Assembly (NCBI GenBank): GCA_023443515.1
Contig: JAEZUC010000090.1
Location: 21,046 to 85,045 of the forward strand
Reading direction: 5' to 3'
DNA from: Bacillota bacterium
Lineage (GTDB): Bacteria; Bacillota; Clostridia; Acetivibrionales; DSM-1351
Length of the DNA stretch: 64,000 nt
Positions within the stretch are counted from its first letter, which is position 1. Every line of letters starts with the position of its first letter. A model generated the notes under the pieces. The model worked only from the letters and a program-made list of their open reading frames with translations. It was not told the origin of the DNA and ran no database searches. Of this stretch, positions 45,215 to 53,451 are shown piece after piece. The translations under genes and the position numbers were made by a program.

Positions 45215-45640
45215 CTATTTCTTTTTAAAAACATAAGTAAACTTCCAAACAGCAGAATTACCCGAATACCTTCCTCTGTTTTCTACAACTGTAACATTAG
45301 ATGTATATTTGGAACTTGTGTTTGATTTTAGCTTACTTACTGAGACCGTGAGAGCCTTGCTCCCATAGTCAGGGTAACTGTCATCCTCTTGTGCCGTTGA
45401 AACAATAGTAATCTTACCATTTGATGTTGTTGATATTTCCACTGTTTGTCCCTCGTAAATTGTCTTCTTATTAACTGTAGCACCATATCCCCATTCATTA
45501 CCTACATGGTTATTTTCTATGCACACAACAGATTGTAATGTTACCTTCACCTTAATATTTCCGGCGCTGTAGGCTCCGGTTGTGAAAAACGGTAATATAA
45601 GTATTATTATTAATAAAAAACTGATAAATCTTTTGTTCAT
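45215..45640 (-). CDS. small secreted protein of unknown function
   Basis: 141 residues. Clear signal peptide (MNKRFISFLLIIILILPFF at 1-19, cleavage near AYSA at about 23-26). The mature part is beta-rich (KVKVTLQSVVCIENNHVGN, TVEISTTSNGKITIV, WKFTYVF) and has two Cys at most; I recognise no family. The start is ATG 45640 with GGGG about 9 nt upstream; a GTG 15 nt earlier is less good. It converges with the LacI gene. Confidence 0.75.
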   Translation of the reverse strand: MNKRFISFLLIIILILPFFTTGAYSAGNIKVKVTLQSVVCIENNHVGNEWGYGATVNKKTIYEGQTVEISTTSNGKITIVSTAQEDDSYPDYGSKALTVSVSKLKSNTSSKYTSNVTVVENRGRYSGNSAVWKFTYVFKKK

Positions 45641-45806
45641 TATAATCAACCCCACTCTTCAAGATAATCTGTTAATATCCAAATTATAGCATATTAATTA
45701 CTTATTAGTAAACTTTTACCAAGTGCTTGTGATATTAACCCAGCTTGATTCTTCAATGAATATATTAATTTCTAAAAACAGATAATAAATTCGGAGGTGA
45801 ATTCTT

Positions 45807-46058
45807 ATGAATCAGAAAATAGCAATCGAACCAAATTTGACTCCTATCAAGGACTATTTGACTAAAAAGGGCTATAATGTTGAAAATATGGACTATGGAC
45901 AAGGTGCTACAAAAAATAATTACGATGCAATTATAGTTGCAGGTGTAGAAACTAACATAATGGGCATTCAGGATACCAGCAGCAAAGCCATTGTAATAAA
46001 TGCTGACGGTATGACAGAAGAGCAGGTATATCAGGAACTTCAAAGCAGATTACATTAA
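45807..46058 (+). CDS. YkuS-like protein (UPF0180)
   Basis: 83 residues matching the UPF0180/YkuS pattern: IAIEPNLTPIKDYLTKKGY (5-23), an Asn/Tyr-rich middle, IIVAGVETNIMGIQD and IVINADGMTEEQVYQEL. No enzymatic residues; function unknown in the family. GGAGGTGA lies about 7 nt before the ATG. Its stop codon merges with a 20-bp hairpin. Confidence 0.85.
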   Translation: MNQKIAIEPNLTPIKDYLTKKGYNVENMDYGQGATKNNYDAIIVAGVETNIMGIQDTSSKAIVINADGMTEEQVYQELQSRLH

Positions 46059-46103
46059 ACAAACAACCCCCCAATACGTTTAAGTATTGGGGGGTTGTTT
46101 GTT
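46058..46103. terminator. 20-bp perfect hairpin, bidirectional terminator
   Basis: Arms 46058-46077 and 46084-46103 pair without mismatch, loop GTTTAA. It starts at the last base of the YkuS stop and lies between that gene and the convergent araD. There is no long U-run; the stem itself is unusually strong. Confidence 0.7.
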
Positions 46104-46117
46104 GATAACATTATATT

Positions 46118-46807
46118 TTATTTTTGTCCGTAATAAGCTTTCGGGCCATGCTTTCTCATAAAGTGCTTGTCTAGCAACACCTGTGGCATGGGAGTTATAT
46201 TAGGGTTCAGCTGTCTGCACTGAATAGCCATCATAGCTACTTCTTCTAAAACGACGGAGTTATGAACCGATTCCGACGCACTTTTTCCCCATGTAAAAGG
46301 TGCATGGTTTTTTACAAGTACGGCAGGTACAAAGTTAGGATTTAAACCTTTAAAAGCCTCTATTATCACTGTTCCTGTATTTGCTTCATAATCGGACTCA
46401 ATTTCCTCTTTTGTCATTTCCCGAGTACATGGGATTTCACCATAAAAGTAATCCGCATGAGTAGTCCCGTAAGCAGGAATCCCCCTACCAGCCTGTGCAA
46501 AAGCAGTTGCCCATCTGGAGTGGGTGTGGGTTACACCTCCTATTTCGAGAAAAGCATTATACAAAGCTACGTGTGTCGGTGCATCAGAAGACGGCTTCAA
46601 TTTACCTTCCACTACTTTACCTGTGAGGTCAATCAGTACAATATCATCAGCTGTCATAACGTCATACTCAACGCCACTTGGTTTTATAGCAATCAATCCG
46701 CTTTCTCTATCAATACCGCTTACATTTCCCCAAGTATATGTTACAAGGCCTCTTTTAGGCAGTTCCAGATTGGCTTCCAGTACTGCTTGTTTCAGTTTTT
46801 CCAACAT
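46118..46807 (-). CDS. araD: L-ribulose-5-phosphate 4-epimerase
   Basis: Converts L-ribulose 5-phosphate to D-xylulose 5-phosphate, last step of arabinose entry. 229 residues, standard AraD length. Class II aldolase fold: TYTWGNVSG near 23-31, IKPSGV near 42, and zinc ligands in THTHSRWATAFAQAG (near 94-108) and near HADYF and HAPFTWG. It is the third gene of the araA-like, araB, araD series and ends at the hairpin shared with the YkuS gene. Confidence 0.94.
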   Translation of the reverse strand: MLEKLKQAVLEANLELPKRGLVTYTWGNVSGIDRESGLIAIKPSGVEYDVMTADDIVLIDLTGKVVEGKLKPSSDAPTHVALYNAFLEIGGVTHTHSRWATAFAQAGRGIPAYGTTHADYFYGEIPCTREMTKEEIESDYEANTGTVIIEAFKGLNPNFVPAVLVKNHAPFTWGKSASESVHNSVVLEEVAMMAIQCRQLNPNITPMPQVLLDKHFMRKHGPKAYYGQK

Positions 46808-46849
46808 ATTTTTTACCTCATAAAAATCAATTATTCCAATAAACTTATT

Positions 46850-48457
46850 TTAGTTCAAGGAGTTAACTGCAGCTCTTTCAATATCCAGACCCTTTGTGTA
46901 CCGTTTCATAAATTCGTTGAAACCGTCAACATCCTTTGGATCAGGCTGCATCGAATCACCCTGGCTTTCCCCAAACACATTTTGTTTAAGAAAATCTTCC
47001 AACGACTGTGAGTTAGTTTTATTAATCATATACGAAGCGAGGAGAGCAATACCCCAAGCGCCACCTTCGCCTGCAGTCTTCATAACCGATACGGGAACAT
47101 TAAAGGCAGCAGCCATAACTTTCTGTCCTACTTCCTTTGTCTTAAAGAATCCGCCGTGTCCGGTAATACCGTCAACTTTAACAGCTTCCCTTTGGAATAG
47201 GATGTCCAGTCCGGTTTTCAAGGCTCCAAGAGATGTAAACAAATTAACCCTGATTAAATTAGCCAGGTTAAAATTACTGTTGGATGAACGTACAACCATG
47301 GGACGTCCTTCTTCAAAATGTGTTATATGTTCACCTGAAATATATCCGTACGCAAGCAACCCTCCGCAATCGGGGTCACCGTTAAGTGCCATTCCCAACA
47401 GCGTATCATATAGCTGCGGTTTTTTCACATCAAAGCCCAATGCCTTAACCGCCTCCGCAAATATACCCATCCAAGCGTCATAGTCGGATGTACAATTATT
47501 TGAATGAACCATTGCCACAAGACTTCCATCAGGTGTAGTCACCAGGTCAATTTCCGGATAGACTTTGGATAATTCTTTTTCAAGTACAACCATGGCAAAA
47601 ACTGAAGTCCCGGCAGACACATTTCCTGTGCGAACTGCTACACTGTTAGTTGCAACCATTCCCGTACCCGCATCACCCTCCGGAGGGCAAAGAGGAATAC
47701 CTGCTTGAAGCTCACCTTTCACATCAAGGAGCTTTGCTCCTTCATCTGTCAATTTACCTGCTTCGGTACCCGCAACCAAAACCTTTGGAAGAATGTTTTC
47801 AAGCTTCCATGGAAAATTACGACTGCCGTTAACCTCATTAAACTGCTCTATCATATTTAAATTAAAGTCTTTAGTATTTAGATCTATTGGGAAAACACCT
47901 GATGCCTCTCCAACACCAAGAACTTTTTGTCCTGTCAACTTCCAGTGTATATATCCGGCTAATGTAGTCATAAAATCAATACCAGATACATGCACTTCAT
48001 TATTCAGAATTGCTTGGTAAAGATGGGCAATGCTCCATCTCTGAGGAATCGGATAACTGAACAGCTTGGTAAGTTCCTCTGACGCCTGTGAAGTTATAGT
48101 ATTACGCCATGTCCTGAAAGGTGTCAGAAGGTTTTCTTCCTTGTCAAAAACCATATAACCGTGCATCATCCCACTTATACCTATAGCGCCGGTTGTCTTT
48201 AACCCTACACCAAATTTGTCCCTGACATCTTTAACCATTGCCTGATAGCTGCTCTGAACACCCTTCCAGATATCCTCCAAGCTATAAGTCCAAATGTTAC
48301 TGATATAACTGTTTTCCCAGTCATGACTGCCGGATGCGATAGGTGCGTTATCTGCACCTATCAATACCGTTTTTATTCTGGTTGACCCGAGCTCAATCCC
48401 GATTGTTGTTTGTCCGTTATTAATAGCATTTCGATCGTCATTTAGTTCGTGTGCCAT
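46850..48457 (-). CDS. araB: ribulokinase (FGGY family)
   Basis: 535 residues. Phosphorylates L-ribulose. Motifs: IGIELGSTRIKTVLIG near 18-33, ISGMMHGYMVF near 88, PEGDAGTGM near 252, ITGHGGFF near 440. The GIELGSTRIK start is typical of the AraB subtype found beside araD in Gram-positive genomes. The start is ATG 48457, 4 nt after GAGGAGGGG; an ATG at 48484 lies upstream of that ribosome binding site. Operon with araD downstream and the isomerase upstream. Confidence 0.9.
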   Translation of the reverse strand: MAHELNDDRNAINNGQTTIGIELGSTRIKTVLIGADNAPIASGSHDWENSYISNIWTYSLEDIWKGVQSSYQAMVKDVRDKFGVGLKTTGAIGISGMMHGYMVFDKEENLLTPFRTWRNTITSQASEELTKLFSYPIPQRWSIAHLYQAILNNEVHVSGIDFMTTLAGYIHWKLTGQKVLGVGEASGVFPIDLNTKDFNLNMIEQFNEVNGSRNFPWKLENILPKVLVAGTEAGKLTDEGAKLLDVKGELQAGIPLCPPEGDAGTGMVATNSVAVRTGNVSAGTSVFAMVVLEKELSKVYPEIDLVTTPDGSLVAMVHSNNCTSDYDAWMGIFAEAVKALGFDVKKPQLYDTLLGMALNGDPDCGGLLAYGYISGEHITHFEEGRPMVVRSSNSNFNLANLIRVNLFTSLGALKTGLDILFQREAVKVDGITGHGGFFKTKEVGQKVMAAAFNVPVSVMKTAGEGGAWGIALLASYMINKTNSQSLEDFLKQNVFGESQGDSMQPDPKDVDGFNEFMKRYTKGLDIERAAVNSLN

Positions 48458-48532
48458 TTTACCCCTCCTCGTATAGTCATCCATACTTATTCACTGAATC
48501 TATTAGGATGTCATTGAGATTACCATAATTTT

Positions 48533-50014
48533 TTATTTGAATGGATTCTCATCCTTATAAAGCATAGCTGCAGGCTGATTGAAAGCTACATCATCAACAC
48601 CAAGAAGCTTCATAGTAGCAAACAGAACTTTTCCCATGTGCTTGAAAGCTACACCACCATGATGTGGGTATCTCTTAGCAATCAGTACATGTCTGTAGAA
48701 TCTGCCCATTTCTTTTATTGCAAATACACCTATACCACCGAATGATTTAGGATCAACATCAATGATCTCTCCCTCAGCAACATAACTTCTCAGCTGACTG
48801 TCAGCTGTTCCCTGAAGTCTGAAGAAAGTAATATCTCCCGGTCTTATTGTTCCTTCCAGAGTTCCCCTTGAGATATCTGGCTCCTTATCCGGTTCAAGCA
48901 GTCTGTGCATGATAAGCTGATACTTCATAGAGTGGTTCTTCATCATACATGAAGGTGTATTTCCGCAGTGGAAGCCCATAAACAAGTCTGTAAGAGTATA
49001 TCCGTTAAATAAATCCTTATTGTTTTCAAACATATCCTTAGGAACAGAGTTGTTTATATCCAACAGAGTTGCAGGCATTTGTGTAGCACAAGTAATTATA
49101 TATTCACTTAATGCACCATAAATATCGGTTTCACATGCTACAGGAATTCCTTTTGTAGCAAGCCTTGAATTTACATAACATGGAACAAATCCGAACTGTG
49201 TCTGGAATGCAGGCCAGCACTTATTTGCAAATACAAAATATTCGGAAGCACCCTTATTCTGTTCAGCCCAATCCAACAAAGTAAGCTCATACTGCGCTAG
49301 CTTTGGGAGAATTCCGGGATATCCGTTTCCATTCTTAAGTTCTTCTTCCATTTCTTTAACCACTGCAGGTATTCTAGGATCATCCTTGTGATTGTTAAAT
49401 GCCTCGAAAAGGTCTAGCTCTGAATTTTCCATTATTTCAACGCCTAAATCGTACAATGGTTTTATAGGAGCGTTACATGCAACGAAATTAAACGGTCTTG
49501 GGCCAAAGCTGAATATTTTTAGCTTTGAAAGGCCAAGTAGAATTCTTGCGATATTTTCAAAATCCCCAACCATTTCTGACACATCCTGTGGGTCTCCAAC
49601 CGGATATTCAGGAATATATGGATTCAATTTTCTCAATGCCAAATTATAGGATGCATTGAGCATACCACAATATGCATCTCCACGTCCGCCTATAAGGTTT
49701 CCTTCAGATTCTTCAGCGGCAGCAACGAACATAACCGGGCCGTCGAACTTTTGAGCAAGCATTGTTTCAGGTCCTTCAGGTCCGAAGTTTCCAAGGTACA
49801 CTACAAGAGCATTTACATCTGTTTCCTTCAATTCCTTCAGAGCGCTGAGAACGTCAATTTCATTCTCAACAACTGTATTTGCCTGAAATATTTCCAACCC
49901 TTTTTCTGCACAAGCCTTAACAACTGCTTTACGTCTTTCCACACTCAATTCTGCAGGAAAACAATCCCTGCTTACTGCAACAATACCGAGTTTAACATTT
50001 GGTACGTTATACAT
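48533..50014 (-). CDS. L-fucose isomerase-like sugar isomerase, probable L-arabinose isomerase
   Basis: 493 residues. It lacks the classical AraA start and resembles the L-fucose/arabinose isomerase group (fucI-related fold): LGIVAVSRDCFPAEL near 9-23, VVYLGNFGPEGPE near 72, GRGDAYCG near 110, EVxF-type metal region near 200-260, FHCGNTPSCM near 352, and PHHGGVAFKHMG near 452. The operon context with araB and araD and AraR-like boxes argues for arabinose to ribulose isomerisation. True L-fucose isomerase cannot be excluded by reading. It is first in the operon. Confidence 0.75.
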   Translation of the reverse strand: MYNVPNVKLGIVAVSRDCFPAELSVERRKAVVKACAEKGLEIFQANTVVENEIDVLSALKELKETDVNALVVYLGNFGPEGPETMLAQKFDGPVMFVAAAEESEGNLIGGRGDAYCGMLNASYNLALRKLNPYIPEYPVGDPQDVSEMVGDFENIARILLGLSKLKIFSFGPRPFNFVACNAPIKPLYDLGVEIMENSELDLFEAFNNHKDDPRIPAVVKEMEEELKNGNGYPGILPKLAQYELTLLDWAEQNKGASEYFVFANKCWPAFQTQFGFVPCYVNSRLATKGIPVACETDIYGALSEYIITCATQMPATLLDINNSVPKDMFENNKDLFNGYTLTDLFMGFHCGNTPSCMMKNHSMKYQLIMHRLLEPDKEPDISRGTLEGTIRPGDITFFRLQGTADSQLRSYVAEGEIIDVDPKSFGGIGVFAIKEMGRFYRHVLIAKRYPHHGGVAFKHMGKVLFATMKLLGVDDVAFNQPAAMLYKDENPFK

Positions 50015-50083
50015 TTTAGATATCCCCCTTAATATTTTTTAAAAATCCTTTTGTGAAACATTTAAAATAAAATTATAATTAAT

Positions 50084-50107
50084 GTTGTATACAGTTACGT
50101 ACAAGTT
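50084..50107. promoter_or_regulatory. AraR-like operator upstream of the isomerase gene
   Basis: TTGTATACAG and TTACGTACAAG (50085-50105) are near-matches to the Bacillus AraR box (core TTGTACGTACAA). They lie about 80 nt upstream of the isomerase start, in the gap after araR. Confidence 0.6.
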
Positions 50108-50117
50108 CAATAAATAA

Positions 50118-51212
50118 CTACCTTTTAATACAGGATTCCTTTATAATAAGCTCCGGTGTAATGACTTTTTGTATAGGATTTGCTAAATAATCACTATCTT
50201 TTATCATCTTCAGTAGAATCTCAGCTGCTATCTCTCCCAACATTTCCTTGGGGTGACGGACAGTGGTTATCTTTACCGGACAATTTGCAGAAAAATAGGA
50301 GTCGTCAAACCCAGTTATAGATATATCATCAGGTACTTTTACACCTGAGCTGTTCAGCAACTCATACACCCTGAAGGCAATTTCATCGTTATAGCAAGCA
50401 ATTGCATCAACCCCTCGTTTCTCTTCCAGAAACCGTTTTACCATATTATAAGGCTTTATATCCCTGTCCTCAGTATGAAACCATATTACATCATCGGGAT
50501 TATAGCACATGCCTGCATCAGCAATAGCTTTTGCATACCCATTGTGTCTTTCAACCCCTTGAACATCATCAGCTTTGAATATTCCTGCTATCTTTTTATG
50601 TCCTAACTTTGCAAGATATTCCACAGCTGAATACATACCTTTGGAATCATCCAGCAGCACATGTGATTTTTTGTCCAGCTGCTGATAAAGACCATGAATA
50701 AAGATATACGGTATACGATGGTTATCCAGTGCTTCATAAAAATCCATATTCTCTGAATATAAAGCACTTTTAGTAGGTTCAATTATAAGGCCCTCAACGT
50801 TCTTCTGAAGTACATCTTCCAGACAAACAGCCTCATTTTTGGTATTATTATTGGTATTCTTGAGCATAATGCTGTAACCGTTGGACGAAAGTACGCTATC
50901 AATACCTTGAATAACCTTTGGAAAAATGTATTCAGAAATATAGGTTGTAATTACGGCAATATTTCTGGAGTCACTTCTTTTTCTGCTCCTATCCAGGCAA
51001 TAGGTTCCACGTCCATGTTCAGTGTAAAGATATCCTTCATTCACAAGCATTGAAATTGCTTTTCTCACAGTATGTCTGCTTAGGGACATTGTTTCCGCAA
51101 GAACGTTTTCCGAAGGAATTTGCTCTCCCGGTTTTATTTTGCCCATAAGTATTTCTTGTTTCAAATGCTCCATAAGCATGAGATATTTTACCTGATTATC
51201 ATTCTTTTGCAT
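50118..51212 (-). CDS. araR: AraR-type regulator (GntR-LacI hybrid)
   Basis: 364 residues. N-terminal GntR winged helix (KYLMLMEHLKQEI, QIPSENVLAE, SRHTVRKAISMLVNEG, about 9-60; GRGTYCL near 70), then a LacI/PBP-like ligand domain from about 85 (IAVITTYISEYIF, GLIIEPTKSAL, DGxNDEIA-like region near 265, ITGFDDSYFSAN near 295). This domain order is that of B. subtilis AraR, which releases DNA on binding L-arabinose. The start is ATG 51212, with AAGGAG 6 nt upstream. An AraR-like box lies just upstream, suggesting autoregulation. Confidence 0.9.
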   Translation of the reverse strand: MQKNDNQVKYLMLMEHLKQEILMGKIKPGEQIPSENVLAETMSLSRHTVRKAISMLVNEGYLYTEHGRGTYCLDRSRKRSDSRNIAVITTYISEYIFPKVIQGIDSVLSSNGYSIMLKNTNNNTKNEAVCLEDVLQKNVEGLIIEPTKSALYSENMDFYEALDNHRIPYIFIHGLYQQLDKKSHVLLDDSKGMYSAVEYLAKLGHKKIAGIFKADDVQGVERHNGYAKAIADAGMCYNPDDVIWFHTEDRDIKPYNMVKRFLEEKRGVDAIACYNDEIAFRVYELLNSSGVKVPDDISITGFDDSYFSANCPVKITTVRHPKEMLGEIAAEILLKMIKDSDYLANPIQKVITPELIIKESCIKR

Positions 51213-51230
51213 TATAATCTCCTTATGCAA

Positions 51231-51246
51231 CTTGTACGTACATCTT
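51231..51246. promoter_or_regulatory. AraR-like operator upstream of araR
   Basis: CTTGTACGTACATCTT, a near-perfect match to the AraR core, placed 19 nt upstream of the araR start codon. Confidence 0.65.
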
Positions 51247-51288
51247 AATTATACATTATAATCGTAAATACACAATACTGTTTGTAAG

Positions 51289-51319
51289 AAAAAAACTGCC
51301 TTGATTTGCATCAGGCAGT
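51289..51319 (-). terminator. terminator of the 43-residue gene
   Basis: Minus strand: ACTGCCT pairs with AGGCAGT, followed by a run of seven T. Confidence 0.75.
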
Positions 51320-51336
51320 AATAGTTAATAAACTAA

Positions 51337-51468
51337 TTATTTAGAAGGTTTTGTATTATTATTTGCCTTCTTATCATAATTATTTTGCGTTACTTTACGG
51401 GTTTCGTATTTTCTTTTATCCATTTCCCATAACTTTCTTTGATAATCTAAAAACTCATGTAATTTCAT
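51337..51468 (-). CDS. 43-residue basic protein, unknown
   Basis: MKLHEFLDYQ start, WEMDKRKYETRK in the middle, and an Asn/Lys-rich end (ANNNTKPSK). It is very polar and basic (Lys/Arg about 26 percent), with no Cys and no hydrophobic segment. The ribosome binding site is ideal (AGGAGGT 8 nt before the ATG, 51477-51483). A proper terminator follows, so it is a well-formed monocistronic gene. No family is recognised; it is too short for routine calling. Confidence 0.7.
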   Translation of the reverse strand: MKLHEFLDYQRKLWEMDKRKYETRKVTQNNYDKKANNNTKPSK

Positions 51469-51609
51469 CTAAAATCACCTCCTGATTTTATGTTATGTTA
51501 ACATTTCAGGAGTTGTTACAAATACAGCGATGGCTAAAAGCCTTACTGGCTACTAACACCTAGCCAAACAAATATGTTTCTTAAATAGAAATAAGTGTAC
51601 ACGCCTAAC

Positions 51610-51745
51610 CCCTATATTGTGGATTAGTCCATGCCATTATCTACAATATATACACACATATATAGTAATATCCACAGTTTAATTCACAAAATGTTGTGTT
51701 TCTGTGGATAAATTATTGCTATCCCCCTAACTAATCCACAAAGTT
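51610..51745. other. cluster of DnaA-box-like 9-mers
   Basis: TGTGGATTA (51618-51626), ATATCCACA (51668-51676), TGTGGATAA (51703-51711, a perfect DnaA box on the other strand) and TAATCCACA (51732-51740) within 125 nt of an AT-rich, gene-free stretch (51484-51767). Confidence 0.45.
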
Positions 51746-51767
51746 TTCAACAGACTGTTAACAAAAC

Positions 51768-52160
51768 CTATTTTATAATCTTTACATAAAACTTTCTGTT
51801 TCTCGGTCCGTCAAACTCGCAGAAATAAATTCCCTGCCATGTACCAAGCAGTAATTTTCCCTCTTCCACAATGACATACTGGCTGCTACCTACCGCACTG
51901 GCCTTTAAATGTGCTGAACTATTACCCTCATAGTGCCTGAATTCGGCCCTGTCGGGATACGCTTTATCCAAACCGTAAAGCATATCTCTAACCACATCAG
52001 GATCGGCATTTTCATTAATAGTAATTCCGGCTGTTGTGTGTGGACAAAAAACCATAACTGCCCCGTCAGTTATCCCGCTCTGAGATAAAGCCTCCGCAAC
52101 CTTGCCCGTAATATTATAGAAATTCTGCCTTTCAGTTTTCAAGCTGAATTGATATACCAT
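51768..52160 (-). CDS. YjbQ-type protein (UPF0047)
   Basis: 130 residues, the usual UPF0047 size, with the conserved VFCPHTTAGITINENADPDV (about 36-55), RHYEGNSSAHLKASAVG (about 74-90) and LGTWQGIYFCEFDGPRNR (about 105-122). Members bind a metal and have been reported as weak thiamine-phosphate synthases; the true function is open. Its start overlaps the sfsA stop by one base, so translational coupling is likely. Confidence 0.88.
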   Translation of the reverse strand: MVYQFSLKTERQNFYNITGKVAEALSQSGITDGAVMVFCPHTTAGITINENADPDVVRDMLYGLDKAYPDRAEFRHYEGNSSAHLKASAVGSSQYVIVEEGKLLLGTWQGIYFCEFDGPRNRKFYVKIIK

Positions 52161-52840
52161 TACAATTTCACCTCCACCTGTTTATCTATTTCAATAAAAT
52201 CATCTTTAACTATACAGTCAAGAGCCAATATATTAACACCTTTTTCATATGCAAATTTTAATGTATCTGCAAACTCCCTGTGGGTCAGCTCATTTGGCAT
52301 AAAATAATCAACATCTCTCATCTGTATTACAAAAATTATATACGCCTTATAACCTTCCCGCAAGCTGTCTACAAGCTCATTTATGTGTCGCACGCCCCTT
52401 TCGGTAGGTGCATCGGGAAAAAGTACTACATTGTTTTCTTCCAGGGTTACTCCTTTTACTTCAATGAAAATTTTGTCCTCTTTTGTTTCAACATAAAAAT
52501 CAAACCTTGAATTCTTATATCTGGATTCAGGTTTTATCAGCGAAATATCCGGAAATAAATTCCCCTTCTCCAACCACTCCTGAACCAACTTATTAGGCAC
52601 CTGACTATCCATATTAATATGCCTGCTTCCCTTAATAACACTAATAAGGTCAAATCCTGTCTTACGGTTGGGATTATCAGATTTCTGGACATATACGACC
52701 GCACCCGGTAATAAAAGCTCTTTACACCTACCGGTGTTTTTAACATGGCATACCTCGGTGACACCGTCAATTTCTATATGTGCAATAAATCTATTTGGCC
52801 TTTTTATAAATATACCTTGTTTAATGTTTTTATATTTCAA
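52160..52840 (-). CDS. sfsA: SfsA-type DNA/RNA-binding nuclease-fold protein
   Basis: About 226 residues. SfsA fold: RPNRFIAHIEIDG near 12-24, KNTGRCKELLLPGA near 33-46, a PD-(D/E)xK-like FIEVKGVTL near 124-132 and FPDAPTERGVRHI near 139-151. The original name (sugar fermentation stimulation) comes from E. coli; a nucleic-acid-binding or nuclease role is suspected. The start is taken as TTG 52840, with AGGAGGGG 3-5 nt upstream; the ATG at 52879 lies before it. Divergent from desulfoferrodoxin. Confidence 0.88.
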   Translation of the reverse strand: MKYKNIKQGIFIKRPNRFIAHIEIDGVTEVCHVKNTGRCKELLLPGAVVYVQKSDNPNRKTGFDLISVIKGSRHINMDSQVPNKLVQEWLEKGNLFPDISLIKPESRYKNSRFDFYVETKEDKIFIEVKGVTLEENNVVLFPDAPTERGVRHINELVDSLREGYKAYIIFVIQMRDVDYFMPNELTHREFADTLKFAYEKGVNILALDCIVKDDFIEIDKQVEVKL

Positions 52841-53004
52841 TTTCCCCTCCTGCGAATGATTATCTGTAAAATACATCAAAAGAATATCATATAATCTTAA
52901 TAAAAAACTATAAACATTTTGTTAATACAGTGTTATTATGGGTATAAATACATTATCTTTAATTTGGTTAATATACTAATAACAATATATTTAGGAGGTT
53001 TTCT

Positions 53005-53385
53005 ATGAAGACAGAAGTTGCTTATTATCGATGCAAGCAGTGTGGTAATATCGTAAGTGTTATAAAAAATGGTGGAGGGAAACTTGTCTGTTGTGGTGAG
53101 CCAATGGAAAGAATCGAACCCAATACTACAGATGCTGCTCTTGAAAAACACGTTCCTGTAGCTGAAAGAAAAGATGGGCAAATTATAGTACAAGTAGGTT
53201 CCGCAGTCCATCCGATGATTGATGCCCATTACATTGAGTGGATTGAAGTTGCAGGCGATGAAGGCACTGAAAGAATCGTCCTCTCACCTGGTGATGAGCC
53301 AAAAGCAGTTTTTGCCGACAAGAGTAACGCAGTAGTATATGCATACTGTAACCTGCATGGACTTTGGATGTCTCATGTAAAATAA
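53005..53385 (+). CDS. desulfoferrodoxin (superoxide reductase)
   Basis: 126 residues, the two-iron form. Centre I: C10, C13, C29 and C30 (rubredoxin-like desulforedoxin domain). Centre II: His49, His69, His75, Cys115 and His118, the four His and one Cys that bind the reactive iron. It reduces superoxide to peroxide in anaerobes. AGGAGG lies about 8 nt before the ATG. Followed by a terminator. Confidence 0.94.
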   Translation: MKTEVAYYRCKQCGNIVSVIKNGGGKLVCCGEPMERIEPNTTDAALEKHVPVAERKDGQIIVQVGSAVHPMIDAHYIEWIEVAGDEGTERIVLSPGDEPKAVFADKSNAVVYAYCNLHGLWMSHVK

Positions 53386-53394
53386 TTATAATGT

Positions 53395-53427
53395 GGCCCT
53401 GTAAAGCTAAATTTGCTCTGCAGGGCC
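53395..53427. terminator. bidirectional terminator
   Basis: GGCCCTG / CAGGGCC with an extended pairing AGC/GCT inside, between desulfoferrodoxin and deoC. Confidence 0.7.
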
Positions 53428-53451
53428 TGTTAATTACCCAGCAAAATATGC

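Noticed and set aside
46457..47011. 184-codon plus-strand open frame across araD and araB
   Set aside because: Antisense to two enzyme genes; no ribosome binding site or motif.
51610..51745. possible replication origin
   Set aside because: DnaA-box-like motifs occur, but there is no dnaA, dnaN or gidA neighbour and no AT-rich unwinding element with tandem boxes.
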